A DNA stretch of 41,126 nucleotides from Pseudarthrobacter naphthalenicus (GCF_029076445.1 NZ_JARESG010000026.1:1-41126); one strand, 5' to 3'. Shown: positions 23,651-32,844, counted from the stretch's first letter. Notes: generated by a model not told the origin, from the letters alone. A program made the numbers and translations.

Positions 23651-25762
23651 ATGTCGAGGCTTACGGACCTTCTGCGTGCTGCCAAGCAGCTTGACCCGCA
23701 GCTTGGTAAGGATTTGGAAGACGAGATCCAGCCATTGCAGAAGCGTCTACCCTTCGGTCTCAATTTCGAGCGGCACGCACCTGAGGCAGTAGAGCTCGCG
23801 GGCCACGGGATTCGCAAGGGAAGCAAGGTCCGGGTCCTGTCACCAAGAGGATCTACCGCTCGTGGTGACCAGCGAGTTTGGCGCGTCGACAAGGTCATTG
23901 GTGATGCCGCCGAAATCTCGCTTCTGGACAGTTCCGAGGGCGAGGCCTGCACGGTGCAGGTCGATGACCTTATCTTGGTCGCCGAGTTTCGAGATTGGAT
24001 TTATCCTGGGTTGCGCCCGGACGGGGCTGTGGAGCGCGGAGGGGACAAGCCATTCCACACGGTGATCAACGGCGAGAACTTTCACGTGCTGGAACAGTTG
24101 ACCTTTACCCATGCCCGCTCCGTTGACGCGATTTACATCGACCCGCCCTACAACACCGGCGCGCGTGACTGGAAGTACAACAACGACTACGTCGAGGGCG
24201 ACGACCTGTACCGGCACTCTAAGTGGCTGGCATTCATGGAGCGGCGACTTAAGCTAGCGGGACGTCTCCTGAAGCCTGAAAACTCGGTCCTGATCGTGAC
24301 CATCGATGAGAAGGAATACCTGCGGCTCGGATTGTTGCTGGAGCAGGTATTTCCTGAGGCTCGTATCCAGATGATCAGCATCGTGATCAATCAGAACGGA
24401 TCTGCCCGGGCAGGTGAATTGACTCGAGTCAATGAATTTGCCTACATGTGCTTCTTCGGAGAGGCAGCTCCTGTCGCAAGTATCCGTCAATTTCGAGCTA
24501 CAGGTACAGCTGGTGAAGAGCTTGGGCCGGTTCGTTGGGAACGCCTTCAGCGGGGGGCAAATGGTGCACTTAGATCTGATCGCCCAAACCTGTTCTACCC
24601 CGTGTTCATCGACCCGACGCGTGGATGCATCGTCGAAGTCGGTGATCCATTGGGCCCTGACGAAGACCGAAGTGTTGTAGCAGATCGAGAAGGACTGGCT
24701 ACAGTATGGCCTTTGTCGAGCACTGGGGTTGAGAAGCGCTGGCAAGTATCACACGAGACTTTGCGTCGTCTCGTAACTGATGGCCTCGCAAAGGTAGGCT
24801 CCTACAGCAAGAAAAACGATCGCTGGAGTCTCTCCTATTTGAACCGAGGGCAGATTGAAAGATGGCAGCGGGGCGAGTTCGTGGAGATCGGACGGGACTC
24901 CAACGGCGTAGTTGAGTTGGAGGCGCGAACAGCCCATCTGCGTGCGGCGCCAACGTCCTGGGACAAGCAAGCGCACAGCGCTGGTGAGTATGGTTCGCGG
25001 CTTCTCGGCCGAATGTTGCCTGGGCGCAAATTCCCCTTCCCCAAATCTTTGTATGCAGTTGAGGATTGCCTAGCGATCGCCATCGGCAACAAGCGAAACG
25101 CAGTTGTTCTTGATTTTTTTGCAGGGTCAGGGACAACGGCGCATGCGGTAATGCGGCTAAATCGGCAGGATGATGGTCGGCGTCAGTGCATCTCGGTGAC
25201 AAACAATGAGGTTTCGGCTGAAGAGCAGACGCGCTTACGCAAGCAACAGCTGCGTCCCGGCGACGCACAATGGGAACAACACGGCATCTGCGATTACATC
25301 ACCAAGCCACGAATCAGGTCCGCAATCACAGGCCGGACGCCTGAAGGTGATCCAGTTAAGGGCGACTACAAGTTCGTCGATGAGTTTCCGATGGCTGATG
25401 GCTTCGAGGAGAACGCCGCATTCTTCACCCTGACCTATGAATCCCCGTGGCGGGTCAGCACTGACCGCGCGTACGCGGCTATCGCGCCGATGCTGTGGCT
25501 GCGAGCGGGTGCGCGGGGACGGATTATCGACGATCTCTCGAAGGGATGGGCTGTGGCCGAGGCCTACGGGGTTATCAAGGACCTCGACCTTTCGACTGAC
25601 TTCATCGCCGCGCTCCAGCTGGAAGAAGATGTCCGTGTCGCATTTATCGTGACCGACGATGAGGGGCGCTATCAGCAGATCGCGAACGAGGTCCCGGGTA
25701 TCGAGACCGTTCGTCTCTACGAGGACTACCTGAGGAACTGCGAAAGCAACGGTGACTTCTAA
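23651..25762 (+). CDS. Type III-like site-specific DNA methyltransferase (Mod)
   Basis: This protein of about 703 residues is a beta-class amino-methyltransferase. Catalytic motif IV DPPYNTG (about residues 164-170) precedes the AdoMet motif FAGSGTT (about residue 490), with target recognition sequence between them. It should methylate adenine (or less likely N4-cytosine) at a specific site and protect DNA from the linked Res protein. I chose ATG 23651, with AAGG 7 bp upstream; GTG 23633 and ATG 23645 are alternatives. The N-terminal 140 residues, before HTVINGENFHVLEQL, are typical of Mod subunits paired with helicase-type Res. The stop overlaps the next start (TAATG). Confidence 0.88.
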   Translation: MSRLTDLLRAAKQLDPQLGKDLEDEIQPLQKRLPFGLNFERHAPEAVELAGHGIRKGSKVRVLSPRGSTARGDQRVWRVDKVIGDAAEISLLDSSEGEACTVQVDDLILVAEFRDWIYPGLRPDGAVERGGDKPFHTVINGENFHVLEQLTFTHARSVDAIYIDPPYNTGARDWKYNNDYVEGDDLYRHSKWLAFMERRLKLAGRLLKPENSVLIVTIDEKEYLRLGLLLEQVFPEARIQMISIVINQNGSARAGELTRVNEFAYMCFFGEAAPVASIRQFRATGTAGEELGPVRWERLQRGANGALRSDRPNLFYPVFIDPTRGCIVEVGDPLGPDEDRSVVADREGLATVWPLSSTGVEKRWQVSHETLRRLVTDGLAKVGSYSKKNDRWSLSYLNRGQIERWQRGEFVEIGRDSNGVVELEARTAHLRAAPTSWDKQAHSAGEYGSRLLGRMLPGRKFPFPKSLYAVEDCLAIAIGNKRNAVVLDFFAGSGTTAHAVMRLNRQDDGRRQCISVTNNEVSAEEQTRLRKQQLRPGDAQWEQHGICDYITKPRIRSAITGRTPEGDPVKGDYKFVDEFPMADGFEENAAFFTLTYESPWRVSTDRAYAAIAPMLWLRAGARGRIIDDLSKGWAVAEAYGVIKDLDLSTDFIAALQLEEDVRVAFIVTDDEGRYQQIANEVPGIETVRLYEDYLRNCESNGDF

Positions 25763-28323
25763 TGCGCTTCACGCTCAAGGATTATCAAGCAGACGCTGTC
25801 GGAGACACTCTGGCAGAGCTCGCCGACGCACGTGAGTTTTACCATGGCGCACGTAAGCGGGTGACGTCGGTGGCACTCACGGCCACGACTGGAGCAGGTA
25901 AGACGGTAATGGCCGCGGGAGTTATCGAGGCACTCTTCTGGGGTAACGAAGACTTTAAGACGGTCCCTGATCCTGGGGCAATCGTCCTGTGGTTCAGTGA
26001 CGACCCTTCGCTGAACCAGCAGACGCGGCACCGCCTAGAGCAGGCGTCCGACCGGCTCCGCAACCGCCTCGTCACGGTCGAGCACCCGTTCCGGTACCGG
26101 AAGCTCAGGCCTGGCCACGTGTACTTTCTCAATACATCCAAACTGTCTCGGAACAGCCTGCTAGTACGAGGTCACGACGGAGATGGCGTTTTGCCGGGTA
26201 TGGAGTCGAACCCGGATACCGTTCCATTTACGTTCTGGGACACCCTGCGCAACACCGTCGAGGACGAAGGCACCACGCTGTACATGGTGCTCGACGAGGC
26301 CCACCGAGGCATGGGGCGGCGTGCTTCCTCCGACACGCCCACCATCGTGAAGCGTCTGATTAACGGTCACGGCACTGTCCCTCCAATTCCAATCGTTTGG
26401 GGCATCTCCGCAACCGTAAAACGGTTCGAGGACGCGATGAGCGCTGCGGAAGTGCAAGACAACCGAGTTCACCTCCGAACCATTACCGTGGATCCGGTGC
26501 GCATCCAGGAGTCGGGGCTCCTCAAAGACGACATCGTCCTAGACTTCCCCGCGGAGACTGGAGACTTCAACACTGTCCTCCTGCGCCGGGGCGTCCGCAA
26601 GGTAAAGAAGTTGTCCTCGGCTTGGGCAGAGTACGCGGCGGACCAGAACGAGCCAGAGCCCATTGAGCCGCTGTTGGTGCTCCAGGTGCCGAACAAGCCG
26701 TCGCCTGCGGAGGTGGCTTCAGCCATCGATGTCATCCGGAATGAATGGCCTGAGATCGGCCCCGACGCTTTCGCACATGTTTTCGGCGACCACACCGCGC
26801 AGACGTTCGGTACGCATAATGTTCCCTACATCTCGCCAGAGCGGGTGCAGGATGCCACCTACATTCGCGTGTTGCTCGCAAAGGACGCCATCAGTACGGG
26901 GTGGGACTGCCCTCGCGCAGAGGTGATGGTGTCGTTCCGTCCGGCCGAGGACGAGACGCACATCACCCAGTTATTGGGTCGCATGATCCGCACACCGCTC
27001 GCGCGCCGAGTTGAGGGTGATGATGTTTTGAACAGCGTCGAGTGCATCCTGCCGCGGTTCAACAAGGCCACCGCCAGCCGGGTGCTCGAACAGATCATGG
27101 GCAATGACCTCTCCGAAACAGGTGGTGGCACCGGGCAGCGCGTGTTGATCGACCCGCAGCTCATGACACCAAACGACAGGGTTCCGGACGCGGTTTGGGC
27201 GCTGTTTACCGAGCTTCCGGCTGAGACCCTGCCTCGTAAGCACGCGAACCCAATGAAACGCCTGACTTCTCTTGCACACGCGCTTGCGGCGGATGGCTTG
27301 GTGCCAGAGGCGGGCCGAATCGCACATGAGCGCTTACATGGCGTCCTCAACGGCCTGGCCGCGCAGTACAGGAAAGAGCTTGAGGAAGCTGAGTCGGACG
27401 TGCTGACGGTCGTCGGCGGCTCTGTCCGCGGGCACGCGCGCTACGGTCTCCGGGCCGATGAGGCTTGGACGGAGGTCGCTGACGACCGAGCAATCCAGGA
27501 AGCGTTCCGCCATGCCACGCGTACGGTGACGCCTGACATCGCCCGCACCTACATAGATCACGTCGCGTCAGATGCTGATGACGAGGATGTACTGCGAGAT
27601 GCACACGTGCGCGTGGCAGGTCTCGCGACGCTGCCACAGACACGGCCGGCGCTCGATGCGGCGGCCGATTCGCTCTCGTCAGAATGGCTGGGCAAGCACC
27701 GCGTGGCGGTCAAGACGCTGTCGGAGTCCCGTCAAAGCTTGTACGCCGAGATCACCGCCATGAGCACCGACCCGCAACTGATCTCAATGGCACTGCCCAA
27801 GAACCGACAAGAGGAAACTCGCCGCGCGTTTGGCGACGCCACCGAGATGCTCGATCAGCGCCCCCTGCACCTGCTCTCAGATGAAGATGGCATGTTCCCG
27901 GTCGGAAAGCTCAACCCTGATGAGGTCCAAGTACTCGATACCGAGATCCAGCGCGGCGACCTGGTCGCGTGGTATCGCAACCCTACAGGAGGTCGCGACT
28001 CCATGAGCATCGCCTACCAGGACTCACACGGCGCCTGGCGAACCCTCCGCCCCGACTTCCTGTTCTTCGTCAACGGACTCAGCGGCGTGCGGGCCAACAT
28101 CGTCGATCCGCATGGTTCGTGGCTCCCTGATGCGTTGCCGAAACTGCGGGGCTTGGCACGATTCGCGGAGGTATACGGCGAGAGCTTCCATCGCATCGAG
28201 TCGATTTCTCGGATTGATGGTCAACTGCGAGTCCTCGACCTTACATTGCCCGAGGTGCGGAAGGTCGTGCTGGATGCAATCGACGCGGACTCCGCCTACC
28301 GCGAGTTTTCCGTGGCGTACTAA
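25762..28323 (+). CDS. Type III-like Res / DEAD-DEAH helicase with unusual C-terminal motif
   Basis: This 853-residue SF2 helicase has Walker A TTGAGKT (residues 42-48), DEAH (178-181), the SAT motif in WGISATVKRF, and motif VI in QLLGRMIRTP. Near the C terminus, LRPDFLFF is followed by ANIVDPHGSWLPDALPKLRG. The place of a PD-(D/E)XK nuclease is recognisable, but the usual E-x-K reads D-P-H. It should translocate on or remodel DNA after target recognition by Mod. Nuclease activity is uncertain; the HNH protein encoded next may supply or add cleavage. The gene overlaps mod by one base and shares its operon. Confidence 0.85.
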   Translation: MRFTLKDYQADAVGDTLAELADAREFYHGARKRVTSVALTATTGAGKTVMAAGVIEALFWGNEDFKTVPDPGAIVLWFSDDPSLNQQTRHRLEQASDRLRNRLVTVEHPFRYRKLRPGHVYFLNTSKLSRNSLLVRGHDGDGVLPGMESNPDTVPFTFWDTLRNTVEDEGTTLYMVLDEAHRGMGRRASSDTPTIVKRLINGHGTVPPIPIVWGISATVKRFEDAMSAAEVQDNRVHLRTITVDPVRIQESGLLKDDIVLDFPAETGDFNTVLLRRGVRKVKKLSSAWAEYAADQNEPEPIEPLLVLQVPNKPSPAEVASAIDVIRNEWPEIGPDAFAHVFGDHTAQTFGTHNVPYISPERVQDATYIRVLLAKDAISTGWDCPRAEVMVSFRPAEDETHITQLLGRMIRTPLARRVEGDDVLNSVECILPRFNKATASRVLEQIMGNDLSETGGGTGQRVLIDPQLMTPNDRVPDAVWALFTELPAETLPRKHANPMKRLTSLAHALAADGLVPEAGRIAHERLHGVLNGLAAQYRKELEEAESDVLTVVGGSVRGHARYGLRADEAWTEVADDRAIQEAFRHATRTVTPDIARTYIDHVASDADDEDVLRDAHVRVAGLATLPQTRPALDAAADSLSSEWLGKHRVAVKTLSESRQSLYAEITAMSTDPQLISMALPKNRQEETRRAFGDATEMLDQRPLHLLSDEDGMFPVGKLNPDEVQVLDTEIQRGDLVAWYRNPTGGRDSMSIAYQDSHGAWRTLRPDFLFFVNGLSGVRANIVDPHGSWLPDALPKLRGLARFAEVYGESFHRIESISRIDGQLRVLDLTLPEVRKVVLDAIDADSAYREFSVAY

Positions 28324-28379
28324 CGCTTGGGTCTTACTGTCAGATTTCAAGGGGCGGCGGACCCATGCATACTCGTTAG

Positions 28380-29087
28380 GTGGCTAAACATTGCTCTCGC
28401 GGAAAAGCGAATCCAGGACAGCCGACGAAATATAGGCTCTGGGCGGACTCTGCCGGCTACTGCCAAAATCCGTCGTGCCAGCAAGCATTGTTCGTAAATA
28501 GGCAGAGCGGTGGGATAGCCCACTTCGGTGAAATTGCCCACGTGATCGCCGCTAGTGACGACGGTCCGCGTGGTGACGAGACTGTGGAACCCTCGGCCTT
28601 GGGCGCATGGGACAACCTGATTCTTCTCTGTGCGAACTGCCACACTCTCGCCGACAAGACGCCGGACGAGCATCCTGTTGATCTACTTCTTGGTTGGAAG
28701 GAGGGCAGACAGTTGGCGGTTGAGAAGGCGCTTGGGATTGCCGCCTATGACACGCGGGAAGATGCACGTGCGGCGATCGAGCCCTATGCAACCCAAAACC
28801 GGTACCTCCATCAGAGCATCGGGCCCGACAACGACTATCGGTTCGATCCCGAGGCGGAGGAGGCTGCAATGTGGCAACACGAAGTCGTTACAACCATCAT
28901 CCCCAACCATCACAGGATTCTGCGGATCATCGATGCGAACATTACTTTGCTCACGGACGACGAGAAGGAGGTCGTCGCCGAGTACCGATGCCACGTCGAC
29001 GGCTTAACTTATCGTCACCATGGAGAGGGCGGACTAAGAACCGTAAGGTATCCGGAAAGAATGGGGCGAATTTTTGACGATCGTTGA
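28380..29087 (+). CDS. HNH-type endonuclease
   Basis: This 235-residue protein has an N-terminal HNH/zinc domain: CQNPSCQQALF, then GEIAHVIAASDDGPRG (first His), then NLILLCANCHTLAD with the Cys-x-x-Cys-His. This form of HNH is common in defence nucleases. The C-terminal 130 residues (from about IEPYATQNRYLHQS) are unrecognised and may sense or bind a partner. The start at GTG 28380 lacks a strong ribosome site and lies 56 bp after res. Its 3' end overlaps the next gene by 14 bp, tying it to the operon. Confidence 0.8.
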   Translation: MAKHCSRGKANPGQPTKYRLWADSAGYCQNPSCQQALFVNRQSGGIAHFGEIAHVIAASDDGPRGDETVEPSALGAWDNLILLCANCHTLADKTPDEHPVDLLLGWKEGRQLAVEKALGIAAYDTREDARAAIEPYATQNRYLHQSIGPDNDYRFDPEAEEAAMWQHEVVTTIIPNHHRILRIIDANITLLTDDEKEVVAEYRCHVDGLTYRHHGEGGLRTVRYPERMGRIFDDR

Positions 29088-29706
29088 CAGCTTTATCCTG
29101 TCGAAGTACACCTCTATGGATGTCGTCTTGGACGCCGAAGCTGAGCGCAGCCATGTACGCATCGCGCGGAAAAGGCACCGCTCTGTGAGGTTTGGGGTAG
29201 TCAAGACACAGGACGTTACAGTAGCGAAGATCGGCCATCTCTTTGATGGTGAGGTCGACTTTATCGTGAATATTCCAGCCACAGGCATTTTTCAGGGGGA
29301 AGCGATCGAGCTCTGCCAGGACGAAGGAGTCGGCTGGGGCGGTCTAGCGGACAGCATGCGGGCTGTGCGATACGAGGAGCCTTATACGTACACTCACCCA
29401 GCCCATAGTTTTGTGCTGCCAGCACTGAGGCGGCACTCTCATGTGCGCTCAGTCTCTTTCGTCGATAGCCGCAGGCTCCTGGTTACCAGGCCTGGCGGGC
29501 TTCCACCGTTGGTCCTCTACATAGAGGACACATACCAAACGGAAGTGACCTCTGTTCGTTTCGCTATCGACCGATGCTGGCCGTTCGACATCTTCGTCGC
29601 GATTGATCCTAACGCTGGACCGACGCGGCAAGCAGTCAGTGCGGCTCACAACGCCGGGGTTGAAATCCTGCGCTGGGGGGAAACGCTCGGCCGCCTGAGG
29701 CGATGA
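29074..29706 (+). CDS. Unknown protein in restriction-like operon
   Basis: I do not recognise this 210-residue protein. It has no membrane segment or signal peptide. The C-terminal part (PFDIFVAIDPNAGPTRQAVS, then AGVEILRWGETLGRL) ends like a Rossmann-type or nuclease-like domain, but no catalytic motif is clear. The probable start is TTG 29074, inside the end of the HNH gene. Its stop overlaps the ATG of the nucleotidyltransferase gene (ATGA). The double overlap indicates co-translation with both neighbours, so the three products probably act together. Confidence 0.6.
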   Translation: MTIVDSFILSKYTSMDVVLDAEAERSHVRIARKRHRSVRFGVVKTQDVTVAKIGHLFDGEVDFIVNIPATGIFQGEAIELCQDEGVGWGGLADSMRAVRYEEPYTYTHPAHSFVLPALRRHSHVRSVSFVDSRRLLVTRPGGLPPLVLYIEDTYQTEVTSVRFAIDRCWPFDIFVAIDPNAGPTRQAVSAAHNAGVEILRWGETLGRLRR

Positions 29707-29984
29707 ACGAACACGAGCTCGCCGACCTGCAGTCCGTGGCCAGCCGACATCCTGCTGTCGCACTGTACGTATTCGGCTCTACGATCCACGGGCAGGAAAC
29801 GCCGATTGACCTGGACATGCTTGCCGTATACGCAACGCTCCAGGACTTCGTAGCACTCCGCGCCGATCTCGACCGTCAGCCGTTCGCACCGCTTATTGAC
29901 TTGGTCGCGATGACACCGGACGAACTCCGCGGCTCAGGCTTTCTCGTCAGGTCAGGCGCCGTCCCTCTCGCTGCGCTACGCTGA
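29703..29984 (+). CDS. Minimal nucleotidyltransferase (MNT) protein
   Basis: This 93-residue protein has the nucleotidyltransferase signature: FGSTIHG (Gly25-Ser26) followed by PIDLDML (Asp36, Asp38). Single-domain MNT proteins usually act as AMP-transferring antitoxins with HEPN toxins or modify a partner protein. No HEPN gene follows; the partner may instead be the unknown 210-residue protein, with which it overlaps by four bases. The fold is at the short end of the family, and a third acidic residue is not certain (LIDLVAMT near residue 64 is a candidate). Confidence 0.75.
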   Translation: MNEHELADLQSVASRHPAVALYVFGSTIHGQETPIDLDMLAVYATLQDFVALRADLDRQPFAPLIDLVAMTPDELRGSGFLVRSGAVPLAALR

Positions 29985-30163
29985 CCTGGGCGAAATGCGC
30001 CTTGGCGGCACATGATTGCTCAAGCGCCCTAGAGGTCGAGTCGTTCTTAGTTCTACCAGCAAAAGATTTTGGAACCCTCCATCCGTGCCAAGGTAATTGC
30101 TGGTGAACGGCCAAGCAGCCAGGTGGCGCTTGCCCTGCCTCGCCGGCGTCGAATGTTCGTGCG
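29985..30163. other. Gap between convergent genes
   Basis: The operon from the left and the minus-strand XRE-ImmA/IrrE gene converge here. I see no gene and no strong terminator hairpin. Confidence 0.5.
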
Positions 30164-31294
30164 CTACACGAGCCTAAGTTTGGGTCGCGAGTTGGTTTCC
30201 CCGAGTATGGCGCGCACCATTGACGGGTTCCATGACAGTCGGGCAGCGAGCTTTTCCAGCGTGAGTCCGTTGTCTAGGGCGAGCTTGAAAGCGCTTGAGA
30301 GGAGGACGGGGATTTCTCCGGGGAAGCGTTTGATGGGCTCGTTTTTGAGCATCCCACTAGCTCGGAGCTGTTCCAGCTTCTGGTAGACGCGTCGAGCCGA
30401 GCTATCGGATACGAGGCCTAATTCTCGACTTCGGTAGACGAGTGCTTTTTGGGATACTCCCCACCGTTGGCTCACTTCGTCTAAAGCGTTGAGCCGGATT
30501 CGTGCTGAAAGCTCTTCCCTAATTTGGTTGGACGGAGCCAGTAGTTCTGCGGCGAAGCGGTCAGCTTCTTTCTCTTTTTCTATGTCCCCAGCCGCCACGT
30601 CGTGGTGAAGAATTAGATGCCCAAGTTCGTGCGCGGCGGTGAAACGCAGTCGATAAACATCATCGGCACGGTCTGGTGTGAGCATCACCATCGGACGCGG
30701 AAGGTGCGATGTCGAGAAAGCGTCGACTCGGGCCACTTCGTGCCCGGCCAGTGATATCAGTGAGACTATGATTCCATGTTGCTCCATGGTCCTGACTAAG
30801 TGGCGGAAGGGGCCTTCAATAATTCCCCAGCGCCGCCGAAGCTCGCGGGCGGCTGCCTCTGGGGTAGGAGGATCCAGTTCGTCGGCAAGAGCAGGTACAT
30901 CGACGTAGGGCAGCTCAACGTAGCTCTCCAGTGCGTAGGTCAGCTCCCACAGCATCTCGACATAGGTCACAGCCTTGGCCCTTTGCGAGACACGGGTGCT
31001 ACGCAGGCTTCGGAAATGCGCCGTCGATGCGTCCAAGTGTGCCAGAGGCCGCCCGGCAGTGAAGAAGTCCAACGGGACACCGAGGCTGTCCGCTAGTTTA
31101 GGGAGCTGATCTGGGCGAGGCGTGGTGATTCCGGCCTCGTATTGGCCTAGCGCAGCTCCAGAGATTCCGAGCGAAGCAGCTACGTCCTGTTTAGTTCGTC
31201 CGGCCAGTAACCTCGCCTGTGTGAGGCGACGAGGATCGAAGGCCATGGCCGCCACTTCTTCTGGGAAGAGGCTTGGCTGGTTGAACTTAGTCAT
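30164..31294 (-). CDS. XRE HTH - ImmA/IrrE metallopeptidase fusion protein
   Basis: This 376-residue protein has an N-terminal Cro/CI-type HTH (RLTQARLLAGRTKQDVAASL ... GAALGQYEAGITTP, about residues 23-80) and an ImmA/IrrE metallopeptidase domain with HELGH at 222-226 and a downstream EADRFAAELL helix carrying the third zinc ligand. A helical C-terminal tail of about 120 residues follows. Such proteins regulate mobile elements or act as antitoxins in defence-type pairs. Its ATG lies inside the 3' end of the upstream gene (31287-32069), so the two are translationally coupled. The layout resembles two-gene XRE-peptidase toxin-antitoxin systems such as RosmerTA, but that identity is only a suggestion. 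Confidence 0.85.
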   Translation of the reverse strand: MTKFNQPSLFPEEVAAMAFDPRRLTQARLLAGRTKQDVAASLGISGAALGQYEAGITTPRPDQLPKLADSLGVPLDFFTAGRPLAHLDASTAHFRSLRSTRVSQRAKAVTYVEMLWELTYALESYVELPYVDVPALADELDPPTPEAAARELRRRWGIIEGPFRHLVRTMEQHGIIVSLISLAGHEVARVDAFSTSHLPRPMVMLTPDRADDVYRLRFTAAHELGHLILHHDVAAGDIEKEKEADRFAAELLAPSNQIREELSARIRLNALDEVSQRWGVSQKALVYRSRELGLVSDSSARRVYQKLEQLRASGMLKNEPIKRFPGEIPVLLSSAFKLALDNGLTLEKLAARLSWNPSMVRAILGETNSRPKLRLV

Positions 31295-32069
31295 TTTCTT
31301 CCTCAGCTGTTCCGGGCAGCTCGACAGGCGGTTCGAAGGAAGGGATGCCTTCCAACGGTGTGCGCGGTCGTAGGTCTAGCTCTCCCAAATCGCCTGCATC
31401 AAAGGAATCGGATCCGTCAAAGTCCTGTACGAGTCGCAGCCGCTGGGCGGTCGCGTCCTCAAGGTCAATTTTCTCCCAGTATGTCAGCTCGACGACGTCG
31501 TTTTCCCCGAGCTTGGCGTAGCCAAAATAGGCCGAGAGTAGCGCGTGCTGGTTGCTTGAGTAGGCCAGTAGAGCTACATGCGCGTCGTCACCAACGAGTT
31601 CATCGATCGTATCCCGCAAGCCTGCTGACTCTGCTTGATCTACCGTCTCGGATCCACTGGGCGGCTCCTCGGAGAAGAGTGTCGGCTGGACAGCCCGACG
31701 CTCAAAAAGGGCACGCTTCGTTCCCATTACCGGGTCAGCTAAAGCAGTGTCTTCCAACTGAGAGACTTGGTCTTTGGAAATGCGCCAGGGCAAAACTGGG
31801 ACGCCATTGAATGCAATCACAGGGTACTTGCCATTGCGGGGGCGGAACACTTCCGATCCTGCAAGTGAGCCTAGTGTCTTGACTACGGCGTTCGGGAGCA
31901 TGATCCACATCAATCCGTAGGGATAAGCGGCAGGCAGTTCACTCGCGCTTTGCAGAGCTACGCAGCGGTTATGGGTATCAATCAGGACTCCCGGAAGTTC
32001 CTCTCGCACCTTTGGCCCAGAGGCACCTAGCACACGAGTAGACCACATTTCAGCTTCAGAATTGAACAC
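31287..32069 (-). CDS. Unknown partner of XRE-ImmA/IrrE protein
   Basis: This 260-residue protein starts at GTG 32069 after GAGAGGA. It has no recognised domain. It contains PYGLMWIMLPNAVV and KYPVIAFNGVPVLPWRI in the first half, and the C-terminal 60 residues are strongly acidic (DFDGSDSFDAGDLGELDLR). It overlaps the following metallopeptidase gene by 8 bp. Gene order and coupling suggest that it is the effector or toxin partner controlled or cleaved by the ImmA/IrrE protein. Confidence 0.6.
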   Translation of the reverse strand: MFNSEAEMWSTRVLGASGPKVREELPGVLIDTHNRCVALQSASELPAAYPYGLMWIMLPNAVVKTLGSLAGSEVFRPRNGKYPVIAFNGVPVLPWRISKDQVSQLEDTALADPVMGTKRALFERRAVQPTLFSEEPPSGSETVDQAESAGLRDTIDELVGDDAHVALLAYSSNQHALLSAYFGYAKLGENDVVELTYWEKIDLEDATAQRLRLVQDFDGSDSFDAGDLGELDLRPRTPLEGIPSFEPPVELPGTAEEEND

Positions 32070-32173
32070 ATATTCCTCTCCACCACTTCAGGACCGTTAC
32101 GGAGATACTACTCTACACTTTAGAAAACGTCAGAAAACCGTCAAGGAGGCGATTCTCCTTTAGGGGGTGCCCG
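32070..32173. promoter_or_regulatory. Promoter region of the XRE-ImmA/IrrE operon
   Basis: This AT-richer gap holds two copies of a GTCAGAAAAC/CCGTCA-like motif near 32130-32145, possible binding sites for the XRE protein. AAGGAG...CTCCTT near 32143-32160 could be a small hairpin ending the minus-strand transcript from 32491. No motif is certain. Confidence 0.35.
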
Positions 32174-32491
32174 TCAGTTATCGGTGATGCCAGTCAGCAA
32201 CCACTGGTCCGACAGTGGGTCCAGGCGCAGCTCAAAGGTCCGGAGCGACGACGTTGAGGATCCAAGGCGGACCTGGAGCCGCCAGTGCTCGATATCAACG
32301 ACGTTCCTATCCCGACCGGCACGGTTCGCTGGGTCTCCCCACCAGGAGTCCCTGGTGAACCAGTGCAGCGGTTCGGCTGCTACCGCCCATATCCGCCCGT
32401 CGTAGCGGACTGCCAGGGGAGTGCCGGCCGTGGTGAAGCGAACGTCCACTGGGGCGTTGAGGGTTGGTGTTTCACTTACTGTTGCTGTCAC
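32174..32491 (-). CDS. Conserved-looking small protein (possibly DUF6504-like)
   Basis: This 105-residue protein starts at GTG 32491. The central WFTRDSWWG and later VDIEHWRLQVRLG and TFELRLDPLSDQWLLTGI give a Trp-rich beta-strand pattern that recalls DUF6504-type actinobacterial proteins, often found near Y-family polymerase genes. That match is from memory of the pattern and is tentative. Its start overlaps the end of the 111-residue protein gene by 20 bp, so the two form an operon. Confidence 0.55.
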   Translation of the reverse strand: MTATVSETPTLNAPVDVRFTTAGTPLAVRYDGRIWAVAAEPLHWFTRDSWWGDPANRAGRDRNVVDIEHWRLQVRLGSSTSSLRTFELRLDPLSDQWLLTGITDN

Positions 32492-32807
32492 GGTTGGTCC
32501 GCTCTCCCAAATTCCTGTTCATCATCTCTTCCCGGCGGGTGACCGCCGAGCTCCACACCCAGGTCCGGTACGTGACCGGCCCGTCCTTCCATGTCACTTC
32601 GGCTGCCTTCGCTGTCCAAGCGAACACTTCGCCGTCCACCAGCTCGGCACAGTTTGGGAAGCGGATCCACGCCTTCACAGGGATCCCCGGGTACCCGTTT
32701 TTGGCCGGGAAGTGCTCGAACTCGAGCTCTTCCACGGTCAGCCCGGTTGGGCCGGCCCGCCGCGCGTACTGCGCCTGGAGCGCTGCAGCGAGGTCTTCGG
32801 AGGACAT
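32472..32807 (-). CDS. Unknown 111-residue protein
   Basis: The frame runs from ATG 32807 to 32472 and overlaps the next gene. The N-terminal helix (SSEDLAAALQAQYARRA) is followed by strands with VKAWIRFPNCAELVDGEVFAW and a basic C terminus. No family is recognised. Coding potential and the overlap make it a real gene; its role is unknown. Confidence 0.55.
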   Translation of the reverse strand: MSSEDLAAALQAQYARRAGPTGLTVEELEFEHFPAKNGYPGIPVKAWIRFPNCAELVDGEVFAWTAKAAEVTWKDGPVTYRTWVWSSAVTRREEMMNRNLGERTNRDSNSK

Positions 32808-32844
32808 ACCACAACCTTAGAACATATATTCGAATAGACACGCC

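Noticed and set aside
29703..29984. MNT gene as half of a HEPN-MNT toxin-antitoxin pair
   Set aside because: No HEPN R-x4-6-H protein is encoded on either side; the overlapping 210-residue protein does not show that motif clearly.
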